64,000 bases of DNA from Mycetocola tolaasinivorans. GTDB lineage: Bacteria > Actinomycetota > Actinomycetes > Actinomycetales > Microbacteriaceae. The position numbers and the translations under genes are program-made. Below the pieces are notes generated by a model. It did not search any database. It was not told where the DNA came from and saw only the letters and a list, made by a program, of their open reading frames with translations. The stretch is taken from contig NZ_RCUX01000006.1 of NCBI RefSeq assembly GCF_003667565.1, forward strand, positions 232,611 to 296,610, in the 5' to 3' direction. This document shows, in pieces, positions 16,871-25,713 of this stretch (positions within the stretch are counted from its first letter, which is position 1; each line of letters begins with the position of its first letter).

Positions 16871-17536
16871 CTAACCCCCGGGGGTTATTCCAGTACCAAT
16901 CTCATACACGCGATCACAGCGCCGGGCAACGCGGGCATCATGCGTGACCACGAGCAGCGTCTTGCCGAAGTCCCGATGCAGGGTCAGCATCTCCGTGATC
17001 GCGATTTCCGCCATGGCAGAGTCCAGGGCACCCGTGGGCTCATCCGCGAGAATCAGCTCCCCGGGTTTCAGGAGACAGCGGGCCAGGGCCACGCGCTGAC
17101 GCTCCCCGCCGGAGAGCGTCACCACCCTGTCCTGGGCCACTGCGAGTAACCCCAGACGCTCGAGGAGGCCCATGGCACGGTCGATCTTTGCCGCGCGACG
17201 CTCCCTCATCGCGTGCATCCCGATCAGAATGTTTTCGAGTGCGGTGGCCGAACTGATGAGCGCAAACGATTGAAAGAGATAGTTGATGTGGTCTCGCCGA
17301 AGCAGGGTAGCCGCCGCACTATTGATGCGGGGGAGCGGAGTTCCCGAGAACCGAATTTCGCCCGAGGTGGGCCCATCGAGCAGCCCGATGACGTTGAGGA
17401 GGGTCGATTTTCCGGATCCGGAGGGCCCCACGATGGCCAGGGACTCACCGTCTACAACATCGAGGGAGACGCGGTCGAGGATCGTCCGCGAGCCGAACGT
17501 CTTGGTGACGGCATCGAGGGTGAGCAGGGTATTCAC
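16871..17536 (-). CDS. ABC transporter ATPase of the lactococcin 972-type locus
   Basis: A 221-residue ATP-binding subunit of the MacB/LolD type, starting at a GTG (17536) with GGAGCC upstream. Walker A is GPSGSGKST, the signature is LSGGERQRVALARC, and Walker B is LILADEPTGAL. It lies 8 bp after the large permease gene, which in turn follows the bacteriocin gene, all on the minus strand. In lactococcin 972-like loci the ATPase and the DUF1430-type membrane protein are thought to give immunity or export. The role here follows from that pattern. Confidence 0.85.
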   Translation of the reverse strand: MNTLLTLDAVTKTFGSRTILDRVSLDVVDGESLAIVGPSGSGKSTLLNVIGLLDGPTSGEIRFSGTPLPRINSAAATLLRRDHINYLFQSFALISSATALENILIGMHAMRERRAAKIDRAMGLLERLGLLAVAQDRVVTLSGGERQRVALARCLLKPGELILADEPTGALDSAMAEIAITEMLTLHRDFGKTLLVVTHDARVARRCDRVYEIGTGITPGG

Positions 17537-17544
17537 GGTGGCTC

Positions 17545-19737
17545 CTATTCGGTGAGTGTTGTGCTGAGGTGCAGTCGCGCATAGTGCCGGGCGAGCATCG
17601 CCATCAGCACCGCCTGGAGGACGAGCAGGATAAGGCCACCCCACAGCGCACTCGCCGACTGGAAGGCGAGCGCCAGAACGATCGCCAGGAACGTGCCGCC
17701 GCCAATGAGGGCCAGCGCGGGCACGAAGAGTCGCGTCAACGAGAATCCGAGCATTCGCTTTACCGCGAGGGATTCACGATAGGTGGTGGCGAACAGCCGG
17801 GTCAGTGAGACGAGCGCAACCAGACAGAAGACAACGAGGAACAGCACCACCCCGGCAAACAGCTGGACGACCGTCTCTATCGACTTCGTGAGCCCCGCAA
17901 TGAAGTCGCTCACCGGCAGAAACTCGACGCCCGAGTCTGCGAGACCGAACCCGGCCAGGTAGTCGCCGGTGGTGTACTCCGCCGCCGCGGCCGCGCTCAG
18001 CTTGATGTAGCCGTTGTCGAGCCCCACGGCAGGCAGGCTCTCACTCTCAAACGGCACCATGTTTTGCGGGGTAGAGATGAGGATCACCGGATCGGTGATG
18101 GATTGCGGGAGGTCCATATCCGGGCTCCAGGTGAACAGCGGCTGCGAGGGCGTGTATCCCTCGAATCGCACCACCTGGTTTTCGAAGTACTCGGTGCGGA
18201 TAGCCGGTTCATAGGAGGGGCGACTGTCCGCGTCCAGCCAGGTGCGCATCGCCTCGGAGGTCGATTCCGGCCAACTATCCGGAATCAGGAAGACGCGCTC
18301 CCCGGCTTTCGCACGAGCGATGAGGTCGCTGTTCACCGGGAAACTCTGCGCGGCAAGCCAGGAGGGAGACGCGACGAAGTGCCAAAACGGTTGCTCCGGA
18401 ACGGCGGCATCCGATCCGCCCCACTGGTCCAGAATCTCCCGCGTGTAAAACTCCGTCTTGATGAGGGAGACGCCGGGTTTGTCGGCGATGGAGTCATACC
18501 AGGTGTAGAAACTCTCGGTCTGCTGCGCTGAGCGCCCACCGGCATCAACTTGAAAGTTGCCGGCCCCCATCCGGTACAGGATCTGTTGGTCTTCCACAAC
18601 CGCCCAGGAACGAGCAACATCGGCAAGCCTGTTGGCCTCCCGGATCGGGCCGTCAAGAAAGATGAGCGTCAGGGCACACGCGGCCATCGCGGTCAGATAG
18701 AACACCGACACGACTCGAAGAAGTTTCCGCCGAGAGTAGCGGCCGAGAATCGCGTTCACGGGTTTGGTGAGGATCAGTGCGCTGGCCGCGATCGCGACGC
18801 ACACGAGCGTCAGGGCGGCCCCCGCTGCGGCCGCAGCCCAGGCCAGCGACAGGAGCTCCGGCGTGACCTGATAACCCGGTGCCAGCGAAATCGTGACAAA
18901 AACTGCGAGTATTGCAGAGACGGCGGCGGCCAGACGCATGGGTCGAAACAGGGCCGCCGAGAAGCCCCACACCGATTTTCCCAGCAGCAGATGCACGCCG
19001 AGAACACGGAAGGCCCGCAACGTTTCAAACATCAGGAGCAGCAGGAGCAGAACCGTGGCCGCGATGAGAAAACCCAACAGGATACTCCCGATCAGGCCGC
19101 CGCTCGTAGACTGCCCCTGCATCGGAGTGCGCATGCTCTCGGCAGACTGGCCGGTCACGGATTCGAGGGCGGCCAGTAGCCCGGTTACCTCATCCGCTGT
19201 CGCTCCCAAGACTCGGTAGGTGCCGTTGGCCGTTCCCGAGGTGTCGAGCTGATGGGGGAGCTGCACCACGGTAATCCGCGGGGCGAAGGCAAACTCGGGG
19301 ATCGCGGAGATCACGTCTGCCGAGTTGATGTCGAGGCCGAGCGAGGCTTCGGGTTCACCGCTGAGGAGCGCGATGATCGCATCGGTATCAAACAGGGTGG
19401 TGCCGAGAGAGGTGAGTTCAAGCTCGGGCGGAGGAGCCTCGCGGTTCGCGGCGACGCCGATTCGCATCCCGGTGATTCCCCCCTCGTTACCCGCCGACTG
19501 CGGATCCACCCGGACAATCGCGCGTCCGTCGCCGTCGGCAAACTCACCGAGGGCAGCGAGTACACTCGCTGCACCCTCCTCCGAGACGCCCTGCAGGGAG
19601 ATCGGGGTTGCACCGATCGGAAACTGTTCGACCGCCTGCTGCAGCCGGTTAGCCTGGCTGAGCACCAGCAGCACGCTGGCGAGCACCCCGATCAGCACAA
19701 CGAGTACGAAGCCTGAGAGCTTTGACCAGAAGGACAC
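17545..19737 (-). CDS. Bacteriocin-associated integral membrane protein (DUF1430-like)
   Basis: A 730-residue protein with an N-terminal helix (about 5-27), a long exterior region, a block of helices in the middle (about 210-380) and a C-terminal FtsX-like block (about 610-715). This layout, and the LTRLFATTYRESLAVKRMLGF segment near the end, match the family of membrane proteins that accompany lactococcin 972-type bacteriocins. It starts at a GTG 61 bp after the bacteriocin stop and is followed 8 bp later by its ATPase. The likely role is export of, or immunity to, the peptide. I am sure of the transporter architecture; the family name is by recognition and context. Confidence 0.75.
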   Translation of the reverse strand: MSFWSKLSGFVLVVLIGVLASVLLVLSQANRLQQAVEQFPIGATPISLQGVSEEGAASVLAALGEFADGDGRAIVRVDPQSAGNEGGITGMRIGVAANREAPPPELELTSLGTTLFDTDAIIALLSGEPEASLGLDINSADVISAIPEFAFAPRITVVQLPHQLDTSGTANGTYRVLGATADEVTGLLAALESVTGQSAESMRTPMQGQSTSGGLIGSILLGFLIAATVLLLLLLMFETLRAFRVLGVHLLLGKSVWGFSAALFRPMRLAAAVSAILAVFVTISLAPGYQVTPELLSLAWAAAAAGAALTLVCVAIAASALILTKPVNAILGRYSRRKLLRVVSVFYLTAMAACALTLIFLDGPIREANRLADVARSWAVVEDQQILYRMGAGNFQVDAGGRSAQQTESFYTWYDSIADKPGVSLIKTEFYTREILDQWGGSDAAVPEQPFWHFVASPSWLAAQSFPVNSDLIARAKAGERVFLIPDSWPESTSEAMRTWLDADSRPSYEPAIRTEYFENQVVRFEGYTPSQPLFTWSPDMDLPQSITDPVILISTPQNMVPFESESLPAVGLDNGYIKLSAAAAAEYTTGDYLAGFGLADSGVEFLPVSDFIAGLTKSIETVVQLFAGVVLFLVVFCLVALVSLTRLFATTYRESLAVKRMLGFSLTRLFVPALALIGGGTFLAIVLALAFQSASALWGGLILLVLQAVLMAMLARHYARLHLSTTLTE

Positions 19738-19798
19738 CAGCCCTACCGAGAAGCTTTCAATCCCGGAGCGGCCGAGGCAATACTAGCTATTAGCATTG

Positions 19799-20092
19799 TT
19801 AGCCTCGAGCGTTCCAGTAGGCCGTAGCGGAGTTGAAGCCCACAAACTGCTGTGCATGAGCACGTACTCCGGGCTTTTTCCAGCCAGAGAATGTGGTGTT
19901 TGCGGTGGCGCTGTGGTCGTAGACACCAGACTGCACTGTTGAGTAACTGTAACGATTCCACGTAACGCCAGAATCCCAACTAATCGCGGAACCCTTGTAA
20001 TACACGGTTGCTGCTTGCGCTACCCCGGCACCACTCGCCACCAGACCTGTGGTGAATAGCACGGTCACGAGTAACTTCTTGATGGATTTCAT
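19799..20092 (-). CDS. Lactococcin 972-family bacteriocin precursor
   Basis: A 97-residue precursor. The first 27 residues are a Sec signal peptide (MKSIKKLLVTVLFTTGLVAS, then a GVAQA cleavage site). The mature part would be about 70 residues, with no cysteine, and aromatic- and serine-rich. It shows the family pattern: a W near the start, then DHSATANTT, SGWKKPGVRAHAQQ and a C-terminal SATAYWN. Lactococcin 972 binds lipid II and blocks septum formation; that is known of the family and not shown here. AGGGGG lies 6 bases before the ATG. The gene has clearly lower GC than its neighbours and a rare TTA leucine codon at position 7, hinting at transfer. The two ABC genes follow it. Confidence 0.85.
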   Translation of the reverse strand: MKSIKKLLVTVLFTTGLVASGAGVAQAATVYYKGSAISWDSGVTWNRYSYSTVQSGVYDHSATANTTFSGWKKPGVRAHAQQFVGFNSATAYWNARG

Positions 20093-20342
20093 TGTTGCCC
20101 CCTGCGTTTGATTGATTTGCCTCAACCTCACCATCAACGCGCTGTGTGGATCCTTACTCGGTTCAGCGGGGGGACTGAGTGGGTACATCACCGAGCGATT
20201 GACAGTTGAGCCTTGGCCTGGTGCGCCCCACGTTACGTGGCCTTCCGAGCGCCGTCCACGAATCGGCCCAAACGTGGCCGGGATGTCCGCGAGGGCCGGT
20301 GCGCGTGCCTCGACAGCAGCCGGGGGAGCGTCGCGAGTTGTC

Positions 20343-20690
20343 CTAGATGTCCGTCGGATCGAAGGCTGCGATGCGCTCTCGGCTGGCCGGATCGGCCGTG
20401 AGCGCGGTCAGCGCGGAATCGAGGAGCCCGGGGAAGCGGGCGTCGAGATCCGCTCGGCGGAGCGAGAGCAGGTTTTCACGACCGGAGGGTCGCTGAGTGA
20501 TGACCCCGGCGGCAAGCAAAACGCGCCAGTGGTGCGTCAGGGTGGACTTCGATACCCCCTGAACCAGGCTTCCGCAGCGCCGCTCGCTGCCGTCCGCGAG
20601 GCGCTGCACGATAGCAAGCCGAAGCGGTGATCCGAGCGCATTCAGGACATCGGCGAGATCAATCTGGGTGCGATCCGGGGCGTGCAGCAT
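20343..20690 (-). CDS. ArsR/HTH_20-type transcriptional regulator
   Basis: A 115-residue winged-helix protein: VLNALGSPLRLAIVQRLADG starts the first helix pair and KSTLTHHWRVLLAAGVI forms the recognition helix region. There is no obvious CxC metal site, so the signal is probably not a metal. It diverges from a monooxygenase-dehydrogenase-exporter operon, which it likely represses. The 250 bp between its stop and the bacteriocin gene hold no gene I can support; they should contain the bacteriocin promoter. Confidence 0.85.
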   Translation of the reverse strand: MLHAPDRTQIDLADVLNALGSPLRLAIVQRLADGSERRCGSLVQGVSKSTLTHHWRVLLAAGVITQRPSGRENLLSLRRADLDARFPGLLDSALTALTADPASRERIAAFDPTDI

Positions 20691-20818
20691 GGGGCTACTG
20701 TACTACTCCAATCGAAATATATCTTGAGACTAATTGACTAGAACTGTAGTCCAAAGCAGGATGGGAACCGGGTAGACGCCGACCGACGGCGTCGCCACCC
20801 GGAGGAAGAAGGCCCGCC
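20691..20818. promoter_or_regulatory. Divergent promoter region between the ArsR-like gene and the monooxygenase
   Basis: An AT-rich patch (20700-20755) in otherwise GC-rich sequence carries ATATATCTTGAGACTAATTG and then GACTAGAACTGTAGTCC. The motif CTGTA occurs at both ends with ACTAC/TAGTC near it, so a dyad is possible but imperfect. It is the only place for the divergent promoters and the regulator's operator. Confidence 0.4.
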
Positions 20819-22045
20819 ATGGGCGCAGCAGCAGCTTTTGCTTTCACCCCACCCACGATTCGTGCTCTCGGCGGTGATCCAGACCCCGAAACCACCCGCT
20901 GGCTGGAACACCTCGAACCGGTGTTTGCGGTGGTCGAGGCCGCCCGCGACGAGACCGAGGCCAACCGCGCCAGCTCCGAAGAGGTTCACCGGGCGCTCGT
21001 CGCGGCCGGTCTCACCAGGATGTGGGTCGCACCGGCGCTCGGCGGCGCGGGGCTCTCCCTCACCACGGGCCTGCACCTGCTCACCGCCCTCGCGGCCCAC
21101 GACGCCTCGATCTCCTGGCAGATCGGGGTGCAGGGCGCAATCGGAAGATTCTCCGACTACCTCGCAGAACCGGTGGCCCGCGAGATCTTCTCGACCCACG
21201 ACCGGCTCGTGATCGGCTCGGTCAACCCCACCGGCCGTGCCGTTCGCACCGAATCGGGAGACTACCTCCTGTCGGGGCGCTGGGGTCTTGCCAGCGGATC
21301 GCCTCACGCCGAATGGTTTGTTGCGGCCGCGCGGGTGCTCGATGTCGGCGGAGTCACGGAGCGAGACGCGACGGGCAATCCAGAGATCGTGCACCTGTTT
21401 GTGCCGCGATCCGCGGTAACCCTGCTCGACACCTGGTACAGCCTGGGGCTTCGCGGCACGGCCAGCGCCGACTTCACCATTTCGGAGGTTCGGGTGCCCA
21501 GGGAGCGTGCGGTCGCCGGTGAGGACCTTCTGCGTCCACCGCCCAGGCGGGAGAGCCGAGGATACCCCATCGCCTATCACGACTTCGGCCCGTTCACCTC
21601 CTCGGCCACCGCACTCGGCATCGCCGAGGACGCCGTCACCACGTTCATCCAACTCGCCGCCACCAAGACCCCCGCCGGGGCCGCCACGTCGCTCGCCCGC
21701 TCGGGAGTGGTGCAGGAACGATTGGCGCGGGCCGAGGCCCTGCTGCTGTTCGCTCGGGCCGGGCTGGAACGCGCGGCTGCGGAGGTGGAAGCCCGCGGCG
21801 AGCCCGGGGGCGCCGGCCTGAGCGCGTTGGTGCGAATCACCGCCGCGGCCGTGGCCGAAAGCACCAAATCCGCCGTCGGGATCGTCATCGAGCTCTCGGG
21901 ATCAAGCTCGGTATTTGCGGGCTCCCGCCTGGAACGCGCGCTGCGCGACGTCCACACGGCAACCAAGCACATCACCCTCTCGGCATCCAACCTGGAAATG
22001 GTTGGACAGTACCTGCTCGGAGGCCCGCTGCTGGTGCGTAAATGA
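20819..22045 (+). CDS. Flavin-dependent monooxygenase of the acyl-CoA dehydrogenase fold (HpaB/DszC-like)
   Basis: A 408-residue protein with the acyl-CoA dehydrogenase layout: an N-terminal helical domain, a mid-protein segment GRWGLASGSPHAEWFV and a C-terminal type-2 helical bundle. It lacks the usual acyl-CoA catalytic glutamate context, and the overall pattern, including GLRGTASADF, matches the FMNH2-using monooxygenases (DszC, HsaA and similar). The ATG at 20819 follows GGAGGAAG. It overlaps the next gene by 4 bp. Substrate unknown; an exporter in the same operon suggests a toxic or foreign compound. Confidence 0.75.
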   Translation: MGAAAAFAFTPPTIRALGGDPDPETTRWLEHLEPVFAVVEAARDETEANRASSEEVHRALVAAGLTRMWVAPALGGAGLSLTTGLHLLTALAAHDASISWQIGVQGAIGRFSDYLAEPVAREIFSTHDRLVIGSVNPTGRAVRTESGDYLLSGRWGLASGSPHAEWFVAAARVLDVGGVTERDATGNPEIVHLFVPRSAVTLLDTWYSLGLRGTASADFTISEVRVPRERAVAGEDLLRPPPRRESRGYPIAYHDFGPFTSSATALGIAEDAVTTFIQLAATKTPAGAATSLARSGVVQERLARAEALLLFARAGLERAAAEVEARGEPGGAGLSALVRITAAAVAESTKSAVGIVIELSGSSSVFAGSRLERALRDVHTATKHITLSASNLEMVGQYLLGGPLLVRK

Positions 22046-23187
22046 GCGCCCCTCTGGGTGCCGCCACCCGGCCGGCCACCATGCACGCACTTCAGCTCAA
22101 CGCGCCGCGGGAGACGGCACTCGTGCGGTTACCCCTGCCCGAAACCTCCTCGGACGGGCTGCTCCTCAGAACCAGGTGCGTCTCGATCTGTGCGACCGAC
22201 GTGTCCTATTTCGAGGGACACCTGCGCCCCGAAACGTACCCCATCGTGCTCGGCCATGAGTTTCTGGGCGAGGTCGTTGAACTGGGTGAGGCATTCCGGG
22301 GCGACGTGCAGATCGGTGACCGGGTGGTCTACTGGGGCCAAACCGACTTCGCTGGCTTCGCCGAGTATCGGAGTCTCCGCCCGGTTTTTTCCGGGCAGGA
22401 CTTCGAGGACTCCTTCCTCTCCGATCGGCACTTCTATGACGACAGGCGTGCCGCGGCCGTACGGGTGCCGGATACGCTCGACGATCTGGTGGCCCCCTTC
22501 ATCGAGCCGACCACCGGGGCGCTGCGCTCGATCCTCACAAACCCGCCCGCCATCGGCGATCGCATCCTGATCCTCGGGTCGGGCCCGATCGGAATCATCG
22601 CGGGCAGCATCCTGCGCGCGGTGTTCGCACCGCACAGTGTCGAATCGGTCGACACCAATCCGGTGCGCGACCAGGGCGCTACCGAGCACTTCTCCGATCG
22701 GGCCTGGACTCCGGATGAACTGGCCGCCGAGAAACCGGACAACGGCTACGACTACGTCTTTGACACCCTGCCGACGATACCCACCACGATCGAAAACGAT
22801 CCGCGACAGTTGGCGATGCGCAAGCTTCGACCGCGCGGCCGCTACATCCTCTACGGAGCCTCGCAGGATAAGCAGCTCTTCGACAACTGGCTGATCCTGG
22901 CCAAGGGGCTGACCATCGCGGCCGCGCCCTTCTGTGTGTCGAGCTTCCCGATGCGCCATACCGCCCACGTCATCCGGACCGCAATGCGGTTGCTTGAGCG
23001 CGGGGTGGTGGACGGCGCGCGGCTCGGGACGCGGGTGTGCGCCTTCAGCGATATCGAGGAGCTCCAGCACATCCTGAACACCTACCGCGAGACAACCGAT
23101 CAGAAGACCGTGGTTGATTTCCGGGAGGGGGCCGGGGAGAGGTCGCATGCCCGAAGGCTCCTCGAATACGTTCCATCCACCATCTAG
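22042..23187 (+). CDS. Zinc-type medium-chain dehydrogenase lacking the structural zinc lobe
   Basis: A 381-residue MDR-family protein. The catalytic-zinc ligands are present: C50 in SICATDV and H72/E73 in GHE. The cofactor turn is ILGSGPIGIIAG. The four-cysteine loop that holds structural zinc in many alcohol dehydrogenases is absent; the region reads VYWGQTDFAGFAEYRS instead. It is coupled to the monooxygenase by a 4-bp overlap and followed by an exporter, so the pair probably oxidise one compound in sequence. The start at 22042 (ATG within ATGA) is set by the overlap, although M14 is also an ATG. Confidence 0.8.
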   Translation: MSAPLGAATRPATMHALQLNAPRETALVRLPLPETSSDGLLLRTRCVSICATDVSYFEGHLRPETYPIVLGHEFLGEVVELGEAFRGDVQIGDRVVYWGQTDFAGFAEYRSLRPVFSGQDFEDSFLSDRHFYDDRRAAAVRVPDTLDDLVAPFIEPTTGALRSILTNPPAIGDRILILGSGPIGIIAGSILRAVFAPHSVESVDTNPVRDQGATEHFSDRAWTPDELAAEKPDNGYDYVFDTLPTIPTTIENDPRQLAMRKLRPRGRYILYGASQDKQLFDNWLILAKGLTIAAAPFCVSSFPMRHTAHVIRTAMRLLERGVVDGARLGTRVCAFSDIEELQHILNTYRETTDQKTVVDFREGAGERSHARRLLEYVPSTI

Positions 23188-23225
23188 CCTCACCATCAAC
23201 GCAATACGTGAAGGAACGTCACCGA

Positions 23226-24659
23226 ATGACCACAACTCCCGGGCCCGGATCGGGCCCCACCCCCGGCGCGAGTTTGCGCGCGCCGGGGGGTGCCCTGGCC
23301 ATCCTGGCCATCGCCCAGCTCATCATCTCGTTGGACATCAACATCGTCTTCGTGGCCCTGCCCGATATGGCCAGTTCCCTCGGGTTCTCGGCACAAAACC
23401 TGCAGTGGGTGGTGAGCGCCTACACCGTGGTGATGGGCGGGTTCATGCTGCTCGGGGGCCGTGCATCCGACATCCTCGGGCAGAAGCGCGTGTTCATCCT
23501 GGCGCTCTGGATCTACGCCATCGCCTCGCTGATTGGCGGGTTTGCCTGGTCTCCGGAGATCCTGATCGGCGCCCGGGTGCTGCAGGGGCTCGGCGGCGCA
23601 CTGCTGTTCCCGGCCACGCTGTCGCTCGTGAACAGCCTGCACGCCGAGGGGCCCGCCCGAAACCGTGCCCTCGCCATCTGGGGCGGGGCCGGCGCGTCCG
23701 GGCTGACCCTCGGTTCCCTCGCCGGTGGGGTACTCACCGACCTGTTCGGCTGGGCGGCGGTGTTCTTCGTGAACGTTCCGCTCGCGGGTATTGTTGCGCT
23801 GTTGGCCTGGCGGATCATCCCGATCGGGGTGCGCGCGGCCGTGCGACGAGGGTTCGATATCCCCGGCGCGATCACCATCACCGCGGCGGCGACCCTCGCC
23901 GTCTTCGCCCTGGTACAGGCACCCGAGATGGGGTGGTCCCATCCCTCGGTTCTGGTGGGCGCGGCACTGGCGATCATCGCCGGCATCGCGTTCGCGCTGA
24001 TCGAGCGGCGGGCGGCCGATCCGCTGGTGCCCGCCCACATCGTGCGCAACCCGAACCTGATCATCGGGTCGATCATCACGTTCCTCTATATGGGCACGTT
24101 TGGCGCGATTCCGTACTTCATGACCACGCTGTTCCAGACCGTACTGTCGTTTACGCCGCTGCAGACGGGGCTGGCGTTCCTGATCCCCTCGGCGGCCATC
24201 TTTGTCGGTACCCAGATCGGCGGGCGGGCCACCACCCGGTTCGGGCCGCGGCCCACCCTGATCCTGGGGGCCGCGGTCGGCCTGGTCGGGACGGCCTGGT
24301 TTGGCCTCACCGTCGCCTCGGGGGCGAGCCTGCTCACCTGGGTGCCGGGTATCGTGCTCTCGGGGCTCGGCCAGGGCATCGTCTGGACGGCGATGTGGGT
24401 CGCGGTGGGCACGGGCACCGCGGATGAGGAGCAGGGTACCGCCTCGGGGATCGGGGCCACCGCGCAAAACACGGGTAACGCGATCGGCCTGGCCGTATTT
24501 GTGGCCATCGGGGCGACATTCGCCTCGGGAGGTTCGGAGGCCGCCCGGGTGGCCTCGGGTGCACAGGGGGCGCTGACGACGCTCGCGGCGCTGCTGCTGA
24601 CGATCATCGTGGCCGCGCTCTTCCTGCGGCGCCGCGCACGCCCGCCCGTCTCGGGGTGA
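23226..24659 (+). CDS. MFS drug exporter, DHA2 (EmrB/QacA) type
   Basis: A 477-residue protein with 14 predicted helices and the DHA2 motifs: DINIVFVALPDMASSLGFS in helix 1, GRASDILGQKRVF in loop 2-3 and RVLQGLGGALLFPATLSLV in helix 4. Such proteins export hydrophobic compounds using the proton gradient. The ATG at 23226 has GAAGGAAC upstream; an in-frame GTG at 23208 is less well placed. It is the last gene of the ArsR-linked operon and ends at a strong hairpin. Confidence 0.9.
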   Translation: MTTTPGPGSGPTPGASLRAPGGALAILAIAQLIISLDINIVFVALPDMASSLGFSAQNLQWVVSAYTVVMGGFMLLGGRASDILGQKRVFILALWIYAIASLIGGFAWSPEILIGARVLQGLGGALLFPATLSLVNSLHAEGPARNRALAIWGGAGASGLTLGSLAGGVLTDLFGWAAVFFVNVPLAGIVALLAWRIIPIGVRAAVRRGFDIPGAITITAAATLAVFALVQAPEMGWSHPSVLVGAALAIIAGIAFALIERRAADPLVPAHIVRNPNLIIGSIITFLYMGTFGAIPYFMTTLFQTVLSFTPLQTGLAFLIPSAAIFVGTQIGGRATTRFGPRPTLILGAAVGLVGTAWFGLTVASGASLLTWVPGIVLSGLGQGIVWTAMWVAVGTGTADEEQGTASGIGATAQNTGNAIGLAVFVAIGATFASGGSEAARVASGAQGALTTLAALLLTIIVAALFLRRRARPPVSG

Positions 24660-24675
24660 CCCGACGGCACACAGC

Positions 24676-24711
24676 GCACTCCCGGATGCCCACGCGGGCA
24701 TCCGGGAGTGC
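24676..24711. terminator. Terminator hairpin between convergent genes
   Basis: A perfect 16-bp stem (24676-24691 with 24696-24711) with a 4-nt loop, between the exporter and the convergent PfkB gene. No T-run is present on either side. Confidence 0.7.
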
Positions 24712-24728
24712 GGCGTATGCGTGAGCGG

Positions 24729-25658
24729 CTACCGCTCGGCGAGGAACGCGTCGATCTCCGCGGCCTCGGGGGCGGTGGCCGGGCCGCGACGGGTCACCGC
24801 GATGGCCGCCGCCGCGTTGGCACGGCGGGCGGCAGAAACCGGGTCGAGTCCGCGGGCCAAACCCGCCGCGAGTACGCCGCCGTGGGCGTCCCCGGCGCCG
24901 TTTGAATCCACGGCGTCCACCGCGAATCCGGGAACGAGAACCGGATCGGCGTCGCCCGTGGCAACCCAGCACCCCAAAGCACCCTCGCGCACGATGACGG
25001 TGCCGCCGGGGCGAATCCGTGCCCGCAGCGCATCGGCCGCGCCGCGCGCATCGGTGCCCGGGGCGAGCAGCCCGGCCTCGCGCTCGTTGGCGCTCAGCAC
25101 GTCGGTGCGCGCAAACACGCGGTCCAGGAGCGCGGGATCCAGCTCGGTCACGAGCGGGGACGGGTCGGTGATCACCCGGGTCTCCGCGGGCAGCTCATCC
25201 AGCCAGATCGGCAGGCTTTCCGCATTGACCGGGTGGGCGAGGCTGTAGCCCGAAACGTACACGATGTCCCGCGCGGTGGTGTCCGCACGGCGCAGATCCT
25301 CGAGGGTGAGGTGCCCCTCGGCCCCGACCACGGTGACGAACGTGCGCTCGGTGCTCGCGTCCACGATCGCCACGCAGTAGCCGCTGTCCTGATCGCCGAG
25401 CCCGGGTAACAGGATCTCAAACCCGCCCGCATGCAGGGCCTCTCGGACGATGCCGCCGAAGTGCCCGGTGCCGTACTGCCCGGCAAACACCACGGGCAGG
25501 CCGTCACGACGGGCGGCCACCATGGTGTTGAGGCCACCGCCCGCGGTGATGTCGGAGTCGTGAGCGACGGTATCGCCGCCCGCCTCGGGCATGGTGGTGA
25601 CGTTCATCACGAGGTCAACGATGACGTTGCCGGTGAAGATGAGTCGGGGTTCAGACAC
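24729..25658 (-). CDS. PfkB-family sugar/nucleoside kinase (YegV-like)
   Basis: A 309-residue kinase. The N-terminal GNVIVDLVMNV and ITAGGGLNTMVAARRDG segments, and the C-terminal anion hole and base in DSNGAGDAHGG, are PfkB signatures. It would phosphorylate a sugar or ribosyl compound with ATP. It is the last gene of a minus-strand operon with an NCS1 permease, an ADP-ribosylglycohydrolase and a GntR regulator. E. coli yegTUVW has the same kinase, hydrolase and regulator. The substrate is unknown. Confidence 0.85.
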   Translation of the reverse strand: MSEPRLIFTGNVIVDLVMNVTTMPEAGGDTVAHDSDITAGGGLNTMVAARRDGLPVVFAGQYGTGHFGGIVREALHAGGFEILLPGLGDQDSGYCVAIVDASTERTFVTVVGAEGHLTLEDLRRADTTARDIVYVSGYSLAHPVNAESLPIWLDELPAETRVITDPSPLVTELDPALLDRVFARTDVLSANEREAGLLAPGTDARGAADALRARIRPGGTVIVREGALGCWVATGDADPVLVPGFAVDAVDSNGAGDAHGGVLAAGLARGLDPVSAARRANAAAAIAVTRRGPATAPEAAEIDAFLAER

Positions 25659-25713
25659 GGGATGCCTCCTGCGGGCGGGTAAATCGGGCGAATCGGGTGG
25701 GAGTGGCGCTGGA

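Noticed and set aside
20127..23212. The 15-mer CCTCACCATCAACGC occurs both upstream of the bacteriocin gene and just before the exporter gene.
   Set aside because: A 15-base match is expected by chance about this often in 64 kb; flanks do not match and no mobile element is near.
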